From the NCBI GenBank assembly GCA_010015655.1, contig ML976795.1:63522-117474 (forward strand): DNA of 53,953 nt. Direction: 5' to 3'. Under the pieces are notes generated by a model. It did no database searches. It was not told where the DNA came from and was given only the letters and a program-made list of their open reading frames with translations. The translations under genes were made by a program, and so were the position numbers. Shown in pieces: positions 1 to 10,706 of the stretch. Numbering within the stretch: the first letter of the stretch is position 1; every line of letters begins with the position of its first letter. This DNA comes from Bimuria novae-zelandiae CBS 107.79 (Eukaryota; Ascomycota; Dothideomycetes; Pleosporales; Didymosphaeriaceae).

Positions 1-2
1 AC

Positions 3-24
3 CAGTGTTCCGAATAGGCGGTCC
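3..24 (+). repeat. hAT left terminal inverted repeat
   Basis: Twenty-two bases identical to the reverse complement of 2879-2900. Similarity continues inward with mismatches through the GGCGGTCCA-rich subterminal region. Confidence 0.93.
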
Positions 25-197
25 AAACAGTCCAAACGGACTGGACCGCCTGCCAAGCCCAGTCCAGTCCAACGATTTTGGTGGACTAGGCGGTCCAGTT
101 TGAGGGTGCTGGACGGACTAGACCGCCTGCTTAATTCTAACAGGGGTGCGTGACACGCTAAACTTAGCGCGTCGCTGACAAAAATGGCGCTCCCAAG

Positions 198-2516
198 TTG
201 CGCGCCATAACACAAAAAACAAGGCATTGCGACATAGCCACATCTATCAACGACAACGAGTCTACTACCTTCTCTATCGCTTCTACGAGCCGTACAGAAA
301 TTCCCAGTCTCTACTCTGTGTCTCCAGCTACTTCCACCAGCCGCGAAGGGACCGCCGATGACTTTAACGACGCATATAAAGGCATTGACTGGGGCAGGTA
401 TCTTGGCTACGCGAAGGCCCCTCATACGAAACGACAGCATACTTCTTGGACATGGCAACATGGATATAGGATTCAACACATCAAAACCGAGGCAATATAC
501 TGGCTTTGCAAGCTTTGTGTAGCAAAGAAGGACCCCCGAGCTGCCTTGTATGCTCTTAACGGCGGCTCACACTCTCAGATCCGTCATCTAAAGGACAAAC
601 ACAATTTGGACGCAAATGGCCCTATCTAGAAAAAACGGAGGCTCAACTTTGATGGCGCGGCTTCGACGAATTCGACGATTGAGCAAGCACTCCTGAATCA
701 GCGCATATCCAACTTCAATCCAGAGCGATTCAAGACTGCAATGGTGCGCTGGATGGCCTACGCCAATATCGCGTATCGCCAGGTAGAGCTTCCGCAATTT
801 CACGATCTTCTGCGACTTGCATACGCCGATATTGAAGCTGCTGGTTGTTTGCCAACAGCTGATACAATCGTACGATGGATCAAGCGAGACTTCCAAGCAT
901 ACAAATTACCGATAATAAAGTTACTGGATGAGGTGGAGGGCAATATCCATTTCACGTTCGATCTCTGGACCTCCAGCAATCTACTCTGCCTTAATGGTCT
1001 ATACGCCCATTACCTTGACGCCTTTGGAAAGAAGAAGAAAATCCTACTATCTATTCCATCTATTACTGATAGCCATACCGGCGAAAACATTGCACAGGGC
1101 GTCGCCAGCATTATACAGGAGTTTGGTCTCAAGGAGCGTATCGGTTACTTCGTTCTAGATAACGCGACAAATAACGACAAGGCTGTTTAGACTTTGGGAA
1201 ATGTCTTTAACTTCGACCTAGTCAAGCGTCGATTACGGTGTGCAGCCTATATTGTTAACCTTGTAGCTATACAGATTATGTACGACAAGGATTTGGAGGC
1301 ATTTAAGTCGGAGACTATGAATATTCAACATCTACATCAGGAACTTGAGATGTGGAGACGTAAAGGCGCCCTAGGCAAACTCCGCAATATTATTATGTGG
1401 ATTACTAATAGACACGCTGACGGAAGTTGCTTAAGGGAATTTAAAGCACTGCAGGTTAAGTACTAAAATAGCCTAATTAAAGAATATAAGCGGAACCGCC
1501 CTCCCACGGAGCTTAAACGACCGAATACTACACGGTGGAATTCACATTATTACGCCTTCGAGACGGCCTGTCGAAATCGAGCTGCAATCGATGCGTACGC
1601 AGAGAAGGAGGAACGAGCCTTTAACATACGGCTTGAGCAGATTATGCTAAAGAATAGGCGAGGGTGCAGGCAAAGAAGGCCACCGCCGAAGCCTACAATT
1701 GTGAAGGACAAGCTCTCGGTCGACGACTGGATTACGATTACAAGATACATGGAGATTTTGAAGCCGTTGATGTTGGTTACAAAGAAGCTTGAAGGACATC
1801 CACGGGAAGGGCGTAATAGTCTTATGTGGGAAGTGCTGCCTTGCTACGAATATCTACTCTCTCACTTTGAGCGACTTAGTAGCCAGTACGAACATGACCC
1901 GGACGGTGATCTTAAGTGTAATATTCAGCTTGGATGGCAGAAACTTGATCAGTACTACAAGACGCTTGATGATACTGAGATCTACGTTGCCGCCTTGGCG
2001 CTTCATCCAAAATATCGCCTTGCAAAGATAAAGGAAATGTGGGCTGATCGAGCAGAGGATGGCTGGGTGGCTACGGCAGAGAGGCAACTCCAAGACCTCT
2101 GGTCCGGGTACAAAAGCCTTCCGGAGCAGCAACAGGCTGATGAGGACATCCTTGATGAGATCCTCATCCCCACTACACCGCCTTCGGAGGAAGATATATA
2201 TGGCCCAATGGAACAACTCAACCAGAGGCCAGAGCAACAGCAGTAACAACAGCAACAGCCGCTGCAAGATGAAATGGACGAATTCCAAGGGGCAGTTGAT
2301 CCATCTTTTAATACAGTTAAGGATCTAGTCAACTTCTGGTTGTTGAATCGACACCGCTGGCCACGTCTATCACGGATGGCACTCGAGATCTACGGGATTC
2401 CACCAACTGAGGCTGATAATGAACGCTTGTATAGTAGATGTGGCGATATGGTTACGAAGAGAAGGAATAGGTTGGCGGCAAACACGATCGGAGCTGCCCA
2501 ATGTCTTCGCCAATAG
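198..2516 (+). pseudogene. hAT transposase (BED finger, RNase H-like core, hATC), four internal stops
   Basis: Five open stretches (198-629, 741-1190, 1194-1466, 1644-2246, 2274-2516) lie in one reading frame and are separated only by TAG/TAA codons, so this is a single transposase of about 770 codons inactivated by point mutation. Near codons 85-140 is a BED-type zinc finger (SWTWQHGYR, WLCKLC, HLKDKH). The RNase H-like core shows FTFDLWTSS and YFVLDNATNND, which carry the first two catalytic aspartates. The C-terminal hATC dimerisation region has IPPTEADNERLYSRCGDM followed by RRNRL. The stop at 2514-2516 could be natural or a mutated glutamine codon; the next in-frame stop is near 2538. 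It acts in the nucleus as a cut-and-paste transposase, but this copy cannot make full-length protein. Confidence 0.9.
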
Positions 2517-2878
2517 GATAAAGACAACATAATTGATTAGAAATAACTGTCTTAGGCACTCGCACGCTACTACGCTCTATGCTTGTTAATTTAATATATT
2601 ATTTCCTGCTACTTATTAATAAGTTGAAATGGCTGGTGCGTCCATCTGTCTGGCAAACTAGCAGAGAATAGGTGAGCACTGGTTACTAAGGGGAGCTGAG
2701 CGAGCCAATTATGATTTCGCCGGGTATACCTAGGGAAATCGTGATTGGTTCGCTTAGCTCTCGCCCATGCAGTCTAAAATAGAGCAGGCCGTCCAGTCCA
2801 TGCTGTCTGGACCGCCTGCCAGTCCAGTCCGCGCTGTGTGGACCACAGGCGGTCCAGTTTAAGGCCTTGGACTGGACT

Positions 2879-2900
2879 GGACCGCCTATTCGGAACACTG
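2879..2900 (-). repeat. hAT right terminal inverted repeat
   Basis: Reverse complement of 3-24, followed immediately by the 8-bp target duplication acggtaac at 2901-2908. Confidence 0.93.
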
Positions 2901-3081
2901 ACGGTAACGCACTCTAGGCAGCTTTATTTAGAGGCCACGAGGCGATTGTGAAGCTGCTGCTCGAGAAAGGCGCCGAGGTCAACGCGTAGGGTGGATGGTA
3001 CAGCAACGCACTCTAGGCGGCTTCATTAGGAAGCCACGAGGCGATTGTGAAGCTGCTGCTTAAGAAAGGCGCCGAGGTTAA
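2901..3081 (+). pseudogene. Ankyrin-repeat gene fragment, internal part, between hAT and LTR-A
   Basis: This segment reads as two consecutive ankyrin repeats (GNAL-AA..., then HEAIVKLLLEKGAEVNA-GG, then HEAIVKLLLKKGAEVN), with CAG-derived TAG stops at the NAL-Q position. It begins with the hAT target duplication and ends in gttaa, the target duplication of LTR-A. The same frame resumes at 34408 with VNAQGGHYSNAL, so 31.3 kb of nested transposons split one gene. Such NAQGG..NALQAA repeats are typical of the C-terminal arrays of fungal NACHT/NLR-like proteins; the N-terminal part lies left of the window. The gene is dead through both insertion and RIP-type stops. Confidence 0.85.
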
Positions 3082-3242
3082 TATAAGGGGCTAGGTGCTC
3101 AAGGAGCCAAAGGTGCCAGAAGAATATTTATAAATTTAATAAAGAGTCTAAAGTTAAGCTTTAGGCGTTGAACTTATATATCTAGGGTTTACATAACTAA
3201 GGGTTAAAGATCTAAGGTAATAATTAGGCGTAGTTTATTATA
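3082..3242 (-). repeat. LTR-A 3' LTR (left copy)
   Basis: 161 bp, aligned end to end with 34247-34407; differences are mainly C/T and G/A transitions. The terminal TG..CA is mutated to TA..TA in this copy. Confidence 0.9.
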
Positions 3243-4317
3243 TACCTCCTTTTCCTCTATTAAGGGTAAAGAAAAATTTTTACGTTTTATCTTACTTATA
3301 TAGCTTTGTAATTATTTTATTATCTACTTATAATCCTTTTATTATTATAAACTTTTTACTAGTTCTATTCTCGCGTGTCTAACTTTATATCCTTACTATA
3401 AGTAGTTATTATAGTGGTGTATTCGCGCTAGTACGTTTACTTATTATTATATATATAAAATTACTTCTCGCTTAGCTTTTAGACCTTACTTTTTTATATT
3501 TTCTCTTTTTTTTAGCTTAACTTCGTACGCTATAACGTCTTACTTTTAGCCTAGTCTTTTTTAACTTCGCGATCTAATTCCTTTCCTTATTTAAATATAA
3601 TAGCTAGCCCTTTGCGTAATAGCTATATAATAAAGACTTTTAAGCGTTAGAGGCATACTACTAATTTTAATAATAACAGAAAAGAAAGTCTATCTATATT
3701 ATAATTACTTAGCTACTAACTTAAAAAAGTTAAGCTTTTTTAAAATAAAACTACTATTTTTAACGCTAGCGTAATCCTCCTTAGCTAGCTTATTAAGAAG
3801 TTTAGTCTTTTTAAAGCTTATAAAGTAAGTTTTAGACCCTCTTTTACGCTTTTTTTTTCTTTTTTTTGTCTTTTAACTTGCCTCCTTACACTTCTAACCT
3901 CTTTTCTAGTTTTTTATTAGCCTGGGTGTACGCACTTGCTAACTTAATAAGCTTAAATTTTAGGGTCTAGTTTTGTTACGCGCGATAATTAAGCGCTAGT
4001 ATATTAATTATATTATTTATAGACACGTCTATTAGTAAGTGCTGGCAGGCAAGATAGTGTCCTATAAGGAGTGCTATACCTATGAGCTTACTAGCTATAC
4101 TAAATAAGTATACTTTAGTCTAACTTATTCTAGATAACTTTAGGGTGTACTTTACTAACTTCTTCCCCTACTTAGATTTACCCTACCCTTAATAAAGTTA
4201 TCCGCAAAGAGTTTACTAACATTATAATTATTAATATAAGCTACTTTATAAATAAGGTTTTAAAATGTAGCTAGAAATAAAAGGTCTTCCTTATTAACTT
4301 TAACGCGTTTTATTTTA
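3243..4317 (-). other. LTR-A 3' internal region, no assignable domain
   Basis: AT-rich, heavily RIP-mutated sequence between the left LTR of LTR-A and the insertion point of LTR-B. It starts with the complement of a polypurine tract. On the minus strand a stretch around 3840-4100 reads, if TAA/TAG are taken as mutated glutamine codons, as a lysine-rich coiled-coil-like segment, but I recognise no family. Together with 18085-18946 it makes about 1.9 kb between the chromodomain and the 3' LTR, long for a chromovirus. Confidence 0.6.
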
Positions 4318-4726
4318 TGTTAAGATCCCTAGGGATAGCTGGTCCCTAAGGGCTAAGGTTGGTTCTCGGGCAGGAGTACTAGTAGGATAAGAGAGGGTTG
4401 TAGTAATAGCTCGCGCTTGTCACTAGGGCGTTAGTATTAAAGGTGTGTATAGCATAATTAAATTAATAAGGTTGCTTATTCAGATCTAAACAATAGATTA
4501 ATAAACAGGTTAAACACGATAATAGAAGGCTATTATCGCGTTCCTATATATACGTGGTCCAGACTGCTCGCTGGCGAGCGCTCTCTGCCGAGCGCTCTCT
4601 ACAGAGCAGTCACGTGACTTAGCGCCATGCGGCGTAGCACGCGAAATAACTAGTTATTCGTAATAAATAATATAAGGGGTTAAGTATAAAACTGGCACAA
4701 CCTTCCTAGGATCTTAGATCCTAATA
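4318..4726 (-). repeat. LTR-B 3' LTR (left copy)
   Basis: 409 bp. In the direction of transcription, U3 (about 4726-4551) is GC-rich and nearly identical to the other copy. It holds a CACGTG box within GTCACGTGACTGCTC (4604-4618), two GAGCGCTCTCT repeats and a TATATAGGAACGC TATA region (4538-4550). The R-U5 part is RIP-mutated relative to LTR-D. Confidence 0.92.
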
Positions 4727-7700
4727 TTATCCCCTCCCTTTTTAAATTTATCCTTAAATTACGTGTTAGGTTTTGCCTTCTCTTATATAAGCGTAACCCT
4801 ACTCTTATATTTATAAGTGTAACGTTAGTCGCTATACCTGCTAAGTCTACTACTTATAAACTCTATTTATATAATAAAATCCTTTAAGCTAATTTTGTTA
4901 CTAAGCACCCTTATTTTAAGTATAAATTTAAAGGTTAAAAGTGTTATATTATGCCTAAGTTAGATTTAAAGTATACTAAGTATATTCGCCTTAGCTGTCT
5001 ATGCGTTAATATATCTTAGGCGTTATTAGATAAGACACGAAAGGAGTATAAGAAGAAGGTTAAAAAGGATAAGAAATAATTAGCTATAGTTATTTTTTAT
5101 TTATTAAAAGATAAAAGGATACTAGCGTAGGCTAAAGAGCGTGCGCGCAAGAAGACGTTATATTTTATATTTAATTTAGCTACTAAGAGGGAGGTAGTAA
5201 ATACTAAGGTAGTTAATTATCCTACTGCGGATGCCTTAGTTGGCTATTCGCCTGCTATATAGACGATATTAGGTTTGTTAGACAGAATATTCTTGTTACC
5301 TTAACCTTTGTCTTAGGTATGTAGGTTTTGTATAAGTTTGTTAATTCTTTTCTTACGGTCCTTTAGGGTTTTGTATATTAATTATTATTGTATTATAAGT
5401 CTCGTTCCTATTAAAGCTTTCTCTTATTACTCTAGTATAATAGTAATAATTATAGATCTTGTTTTGCGCCTTTTTTAAAAGTTATTAGCAGTTCTTATAA
5501 AGTTTAGATTTAGGTTTTTTTATATTTTCTAAGTGTGGGTATCCTTTTTATTTAACTAACTATTCCTATAAAAACTTATTATTTTAGAAATTTTCCTATC
5601 TAACTTCTCTATATCCTAAAAGTATTTTAACTTTAAATTTGTTTTCTTTCTCTAGCTAATAGTAGAAGGTTATTTTAACTAGTATTTTAGGGTCTGTAAG
5701 TTTAAGTTAGTTTATATAGAATACTAGGTATATTTTCGCGTCTAGCGATAGTTCTAATTAGTAGTTAACTAGTAATACTTATTTAATAATAAAAAATAGT
5801 TTAATCTTAATATAATCTAGTTTCTTAAGCTTTTTTTTTAAGTTTAAAGATTTTTTATAAGTAAATATGCTTTATCCCCCTTCTTTAGCTAAGGTGCTAT
5901 TTTTCTTTTTTAGTTTATATAAGAAATACTTTACTATTAAGCTTTCTTAAGGTTCTCCTGGAGTTGTGCATATATTTTCTTTATAGTTTTTACTATATTT
6001 ATTACTTCTTCTGTCCTAATTACTGTAGGAAGTATTTAATTAAAGAGATATAAATATCTCTTATAGTTTGCATAGAATAGTGTAAATCCTATTACTACTA
6101 ATATCTTGTTATTATATGCTAATTATGCCATAGGTAATAAGGAAATCTAGTTATTCCGCTAGTTATTATAGTAGATGCGTAGGTACGTCTCGATAGTTTA
6201 GTTCGTACGTTCGGTTTGTCCGTCGGTTTGCGGATGGTATGCTATTAATAGTTTTTATTTTATTCTAATAAGTGCTATTAGCGTTCTTTAGTAGTTTAAA
6301 GTAAAGAGCTTATCCCTATTACTAATAATTATCTTTAGAATACCGTGGTATTATATAAGTTAGTTTAAGATACGGAACGTAAGTTCTTTAGCCATAGTTA
6401 TCTTTTAACATAGTAGTAATTCTACGTATTTAGTAAATTAATAGATAATATTTAGTATTATATTGTAAGTAATTCTAGTTGCAGGATCTTTTAATTTTAG
6501 TAGTTCTATAATAAAGTCTATAGCAATGTCTTTTTATAGTGTAATAGGTATTTACATGGCTTGCATCTCTCTATACTTAAGATATATTACATGTTTATTG
6601 CGCTAGCAGTCTACGTATTTATAAATATAGGGAGTTACTACTTCTTTAATTCCTTTAAAACTATAGTTCCGCTCGATAAGTTCTATTATTTTTTAAATGC
6701 CTAGGTGTCCGTACACTAGGTTATTATAGTATTATTATATAATTTTTATTTATAGTTCCTTGGGTACTTCACTTGTAAGTATAAGGAGTTAATTAAGTTC
6801 GGCTATTAGTTTTAAGGAACTATTAGGGTTTTTTTTTTAGTATTATAGAGTATATCTTAACTTTTTCTCTTTTATTATTTATTCTGCTAAGGGCGTTTGC
6901 CCGTCTGTTTTCTTTACCTAGGATATATATTATTTTAAATTTATATTATCCTAGCGTTTTTAACTATCTTACTTATTATTAGGTTAGTTCTTTTATAGTT
7001 ATAAAGCGTGTAAGATTCTTATAGTCTGTAAAGGTTATAAGTTTAAAGTAACTATATATGTAGATCCTCTAGTATTTAATAGCTTTTACTATCGCGAGTA
7101 GTTCTTTATCGTGTACTTTATATTATAATTCTTCTAATGTGAATTTGTGTGCGTAGTATATAACTAGGTGTTATTTACCGTTCTTTTCCTGCTTCGTGCA
7201 TGCCCCAACCGCTAGGTCGCTTACGTCTGTTTTAATACGCAAGGGTTTGTCGTCCTAGAAGTGTATAAGGACTAGTGGCGTAATACATGCTTTTTATAGT
7301 GTTTAAAATACTTACTTGTATTCTTTTATTTAGTTAAAAAGTCTATCTTTCTTCGTAAGGTTTATAAGGGGTAGTGTAATCCTTAAGTAGTCTATAATAA
7401 ATTATTAATTAAATTTAATAAATTTAAGCAAGGCTTATATTTTTTTAAGGTTAATAAGTAATTTTTACTTCCTTACTTCATGAATCTTTAAAGGGCTTAC
7501 TTAGATACCTTTAGTGTTAATAACATGTCCTAGAAACTCTAATTCTATAATATAGAATTTATATTTCTTAAGTTTTAGTTATAGGTTAGCACTATTTAGT
7601 ACTTATAGTACTATTTATACGTGCTGCATATAATCTTTCTCTTACTTAAAGAATACTAAGATATTATTAAGGTAGGCAACTATAAATATGTTAAGGTAGT

Positions 7701-9631
7701 TTTATAGTATATTATTAATTATTACTTAAAATGTTGCTAGTACATTAGTAAGTCTAAAAGGCATAACTTAGTACTTAAATAGTTTATATTTAGTTTAAAA
7801 GCCTATTTTCTACTTATCACCTGCTACTATTCGTATAAAGTAGTATCTATCTTATAAGTTAAATTACGTAAATATCTTAGCTTGTCCTAGCCTGTCTCGA
7901 GACTTTTATATATTTAGTAGTAGGTATTTATTCTTAATTATTATATTATTTAGCCTCCTATAGTTAATGTATAAACGTTGTATTCTATCCTTCTTTATAA
8001 TAAATATTAGGAGTAATACTATTAGCAATTCTAACTTGCGTATTTCTTACTTATTAAGGGCTTTCTTTAAGAATTCGCGTGTCTATTAGAGTTCCTTTTT
8101 ACTCTAACTATATAGTAGTCTAAAAGGCGGCGTTTTTCCTTCTTCGAGAATAATGCGGTAATCTTAGTATATATACTTAGGAAGGGCATTTGCTCCTTTC
8201 TCTTCTTAAAATAAATAAATCTATTCCTTATATTTATTAAGGATATTAAGAGGTGTGCCTTTCTTTTTATGCTTATACTTTATAATCTAGTAGTTCCTGC
8301 TAGCGTCTACTAAGTTAATTTTATATTTATTAACTTCTAGTCGCGAGACTATGTTATTAATAGCTCTCTTATTTACTATTATACTCTATTAATGTGTAGG
8401 CTTTACTTATAATATATAGTTATAGCGCTTAAAGGATAGCTCTTTTTTTTTTTTTTGTTAATTATAAGGTTATGCTTCCTTAACTAAGGTAATTTTAAAA
8501 TTATATCGTGGTTAGCTTCCTTAATAATATTAAGGGTAATTATCTCCTAGTGTCTATAAATTATAAGGGTAGTTTTAACCTTATATTTAATTATTGCTTT
8601 GCTAGGCATTAGTTATTTATTCGCGACATAAATAGCGTAGGGTATAGCCTTTTTACGTTTATATAGTCCTGCTTTATTAAGTACTTTTCTTAATATATAG
8701 CTCTCCTATACTCTTAAGTCTAGTATAGCTTTTATCTATGTTCCTTTAAGCTATACTAGTAGCTTAATTAATGCCTAACTATTGGTGGTATTTACTTCTT
8801 TAAAGGCATTTTCCCGCCTGAGCCTAGGTCTAAAAAAGACATTTTCTCTATAACTGTCTTTGTGGGTTTGAGGTACCTATCGTTTTCCTAAGGCTATTAC
8901 TCAGTCTTATTTAGGGAAACTTTACTATCTTCTTCCTTTATTACTAATTTAATCTAGAGGGTTGTAGTCCCTTTTAGTATGCGATTAAATCTATACTTTT
9001 TCTTTTACTCTTTATATTCCTTATAGTTAAGGTGTAAGTATATTTGCTATATATCTAACGCGTATTTTATATTAACTAGTAATAATAGTACTTAGTTTAG
9101 CACCTAATTAAAGTATAAAAAGTATTGCGTTTCGCGTTTATTCTAGAGGTAAACGTTATAACAGGCAATAGGGCAGTTAAACTACTTTTATTTATATTAT
9201 TAGTATATTTAGGGAAAGTAGCTATATTCCTTAGCTTAGTAATAAACAGTATATTAGTCTTCTCTATAGAGAGTCTATTATATAATCTCATGCGTAGGGT
9301 TACGGTGGTCTAAGTCGTACTATAGTTTATAGTTTAGGTTTTTATTTAGGTACTTCTTCTTAAGGTCTTTGTGGGCGTAGTAATAATCTGCTATTTCTCG
9401 TGCTACTTTACTAACTAGGTTAGGTTAGTAAGCGTGGTAAAATACTTCTATATAGTCTTATTATTTAATTACTATAAACCTAAAGTCTCCTTCCCTTAGT
9501 TAGTGTCTTTTTAAAAAGTTAAAAACATTCGTCGTCTTACTAGCAATAGGTTTACTCTTGCTAGGGTAAGGTATAAGAAATTAATATATTAGTTCTTTTT
9601 CCTTCTCCTTTTTATTTAAACCTTTATATAT
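4727..9631 (-). pseudogene. LTR-B pol polyprotein (RT, RNase H, integrase, chromodomain region), RIP-degraded
   Basis: Minus-strand frame with dozens of TAA/TAG stops. Reverse transcriptase is clear near 7500-7900: AYLNNILVFF stands where the catalytic YLDD is expected (both aspartates changed to asparagine, G-to-A), followed by KLKKYKFY, ELEFLGHVINT and VSPLKI, which match LTR-D almost residue for residue. Protease, RNase H and integrase follow in the normal Ty3/gypsy order toward lower coordinates. The insertion of LTR-C at 9632 separates this part from gag. No functional protein is possible. Confidence 0.85.
4850..5310 (+). pseudogene. Antisense ORF of LTR-B (Cys motifs plus basic coiled-coil-like tail)
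   Basis: On the strand opposite to gag-pol, between the 3' LTR and the end of pol, one frame stays open except for TAA/TAG codons. It contains KCYIMPKLDLK, SCLCVN, then DKTRKEY (5029-5049) and 34 codons later AKERARKK (from 5131). LTR-D has the same motifs at the same spacing on its own antisense strand (DKTRKEY at 25050-25070), so the frame was under coding constraint before RIP. Paired CxxC-like positions (several Cys now Tyr, as RIP produces) suggest a small zinc-binding domain followed by a basic helix. I know no named family. Function is unknown; exact ends are uncertain. Confidence 0.6.
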
Positions 9632-10079
9632 TGTTATGAAGCTCTCACACCTTGTTCCGATTCAGGTTAGGGCAGTAAGGTATCGTGGTGCTTTATAGAT
9701 TATTTAGTAGTATAAGTTAATAAGACACTTAGCGCGAGGCTAGATAATTTAATCTTATAATAAAATAAGATAACTATTAGTTTATATAGGAGAACGTACT
9801 CGCACAAAAGATATGTAAGTTAACTATAAGGAGTATAATAAAGGAAATTATCCTATATATATATCCTCCTTGTCCTATAGAATCCCATGATATCCCATAT
9901 CCTGGTATCGTGGGATCCCATGGGATTTTCTGGGACGTCACGTGATTGGGGTCACGTGGTCCCATGGTATCCCATGGTCTTGGCGTCTGGGACAGTCTAG
10001 GACATTACGTAAGCCTGAGGTGGGGCCCCGATGCCGTCATAAGGCTCGTCGTCCCGCCGTTAACTTCTAGACCGTAACA
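9632..10079 (-). repeat. LTR-C 3' LTR (left copy)
   Basis: 448 bp. The last 190 bp (U3 in transcription direction) are almost identical to the other copy, with CACGTG at 9939-9944 and 9953-9958 and TATA-like atatatat near 9858-9868. The rest differs mainly by transitions in the right copy. Confidence 0.93.
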
Positions 10080-10189
10080 CTATTCTCCTCCTTCCTCTGC
10101 ATGTCCTTATGTAGTAGCTAATATTCTCTTAAAGTATCCTTTATTATTATTTTATTAGAGATTAAATAAACTTAATTAATTAAATTACT

Positions 10190-10706
10190 ATAGTATCCTG
10201 CAAGTACTACGTAAAGAAGGACTTAACTTATAAGCTATTTTTTTAAGACGTAGTATAGTAACTATTATAAGAATAGCGTTACAAAGTGTAAACTAACAGA
10301 ACCTATAATTCTAAAATTTTCTTTAATTAATTTTAAGGTAGATAGGCTTAAGCGCCTAAAAAAGGCAGTAATAGTTAAAAAAAAAAAAAAGGTAGCTATA
10401 GCAGCCCTCTAGGCTACTTATAGTAAAAGGAAAAAGGTACTAAAGTAAAAGTATTTACTTAAGGAGCGTAAAGGAAAGCTTTTTACTAATTTAATAAAAT
10501 TTATTAAGGAGATTAAATATCTTAAGAGGATAAAGTTATTAGGCTAGAATATTATTTAACTAAAAGGGGGTCTTATACCTAGCTCTCTTGCTTTAGACTA
10601 GTCTGTCTATCCTCCGCCTTTTAATCTTAATAATCCTAAACTTTTAGCCTTAGCTTTTTTAGATACTTCTAGTAGAACTTCTCTAAGGCTTCTTTATAGT
10701 TAGTAA
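10190..10706 (+). pseudogene. Antisense ORF of LTR-C (two Cys motifs, Lys-rich tail)
   Basis: Opposite in strand to gag-pol and between the 3' LTR and pol. A frame starting near 10199 reads SCKYYVKKDLTYKL. After a shift at a T-run near 10240 a second frame reads KCKLTEP (from 10284), then a long Lys/Arg-rich segment with only TAG/TAA interruptions, including YSKRKKVLK and LLKERKGKLF, and a Ser/Pro-rich end near 10706. Cys spacing resembles C-x2-C-x6-C followed by C-x2-C-x7-C if Tyr is read as mutated Cys. The architecture parallels the antisense frames of LTR-B and LTR-D, though sequence similarity is weak. The frame break may be a mutation or an assembly/replication slip in poly-T. Confidence 0.5.

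Larger units (their letters stand above)
3..2900 (+). mobile_element. hAT-family DNA transposon, RIP-mutated
   Basis: The element is bounded by 22-bp perfect terminal inverted repeats beginning CAGTGTTCCGAATAGG. The 8 bases after the right end are acggtaac, and the two bases before the left end (all that the window shows) are ac, as expected for an 8-bp hAT target duplication. Subterminal copies of an aggcggtcca/tggaccgcct motif crowd the first 140 and last 110 bp, as in hAT elements, where they bind transposase. It encodes one transposase reading frame. The insertion lies in an ankyrin-repeat gene whose frame resumes at 2901. RIP is mild here: the stops are nearly all CAA/CAG to TAA/TAG changes. 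Confidence 0.93.

Noticed and set aside
9097..9313. Short ORFs on both strands
   Set aside because: Inside LTR-B pol; the same peptide pattern reappears opposite LTR-D at 20829-21029, so it is the complement of gag-pol coding sequence.
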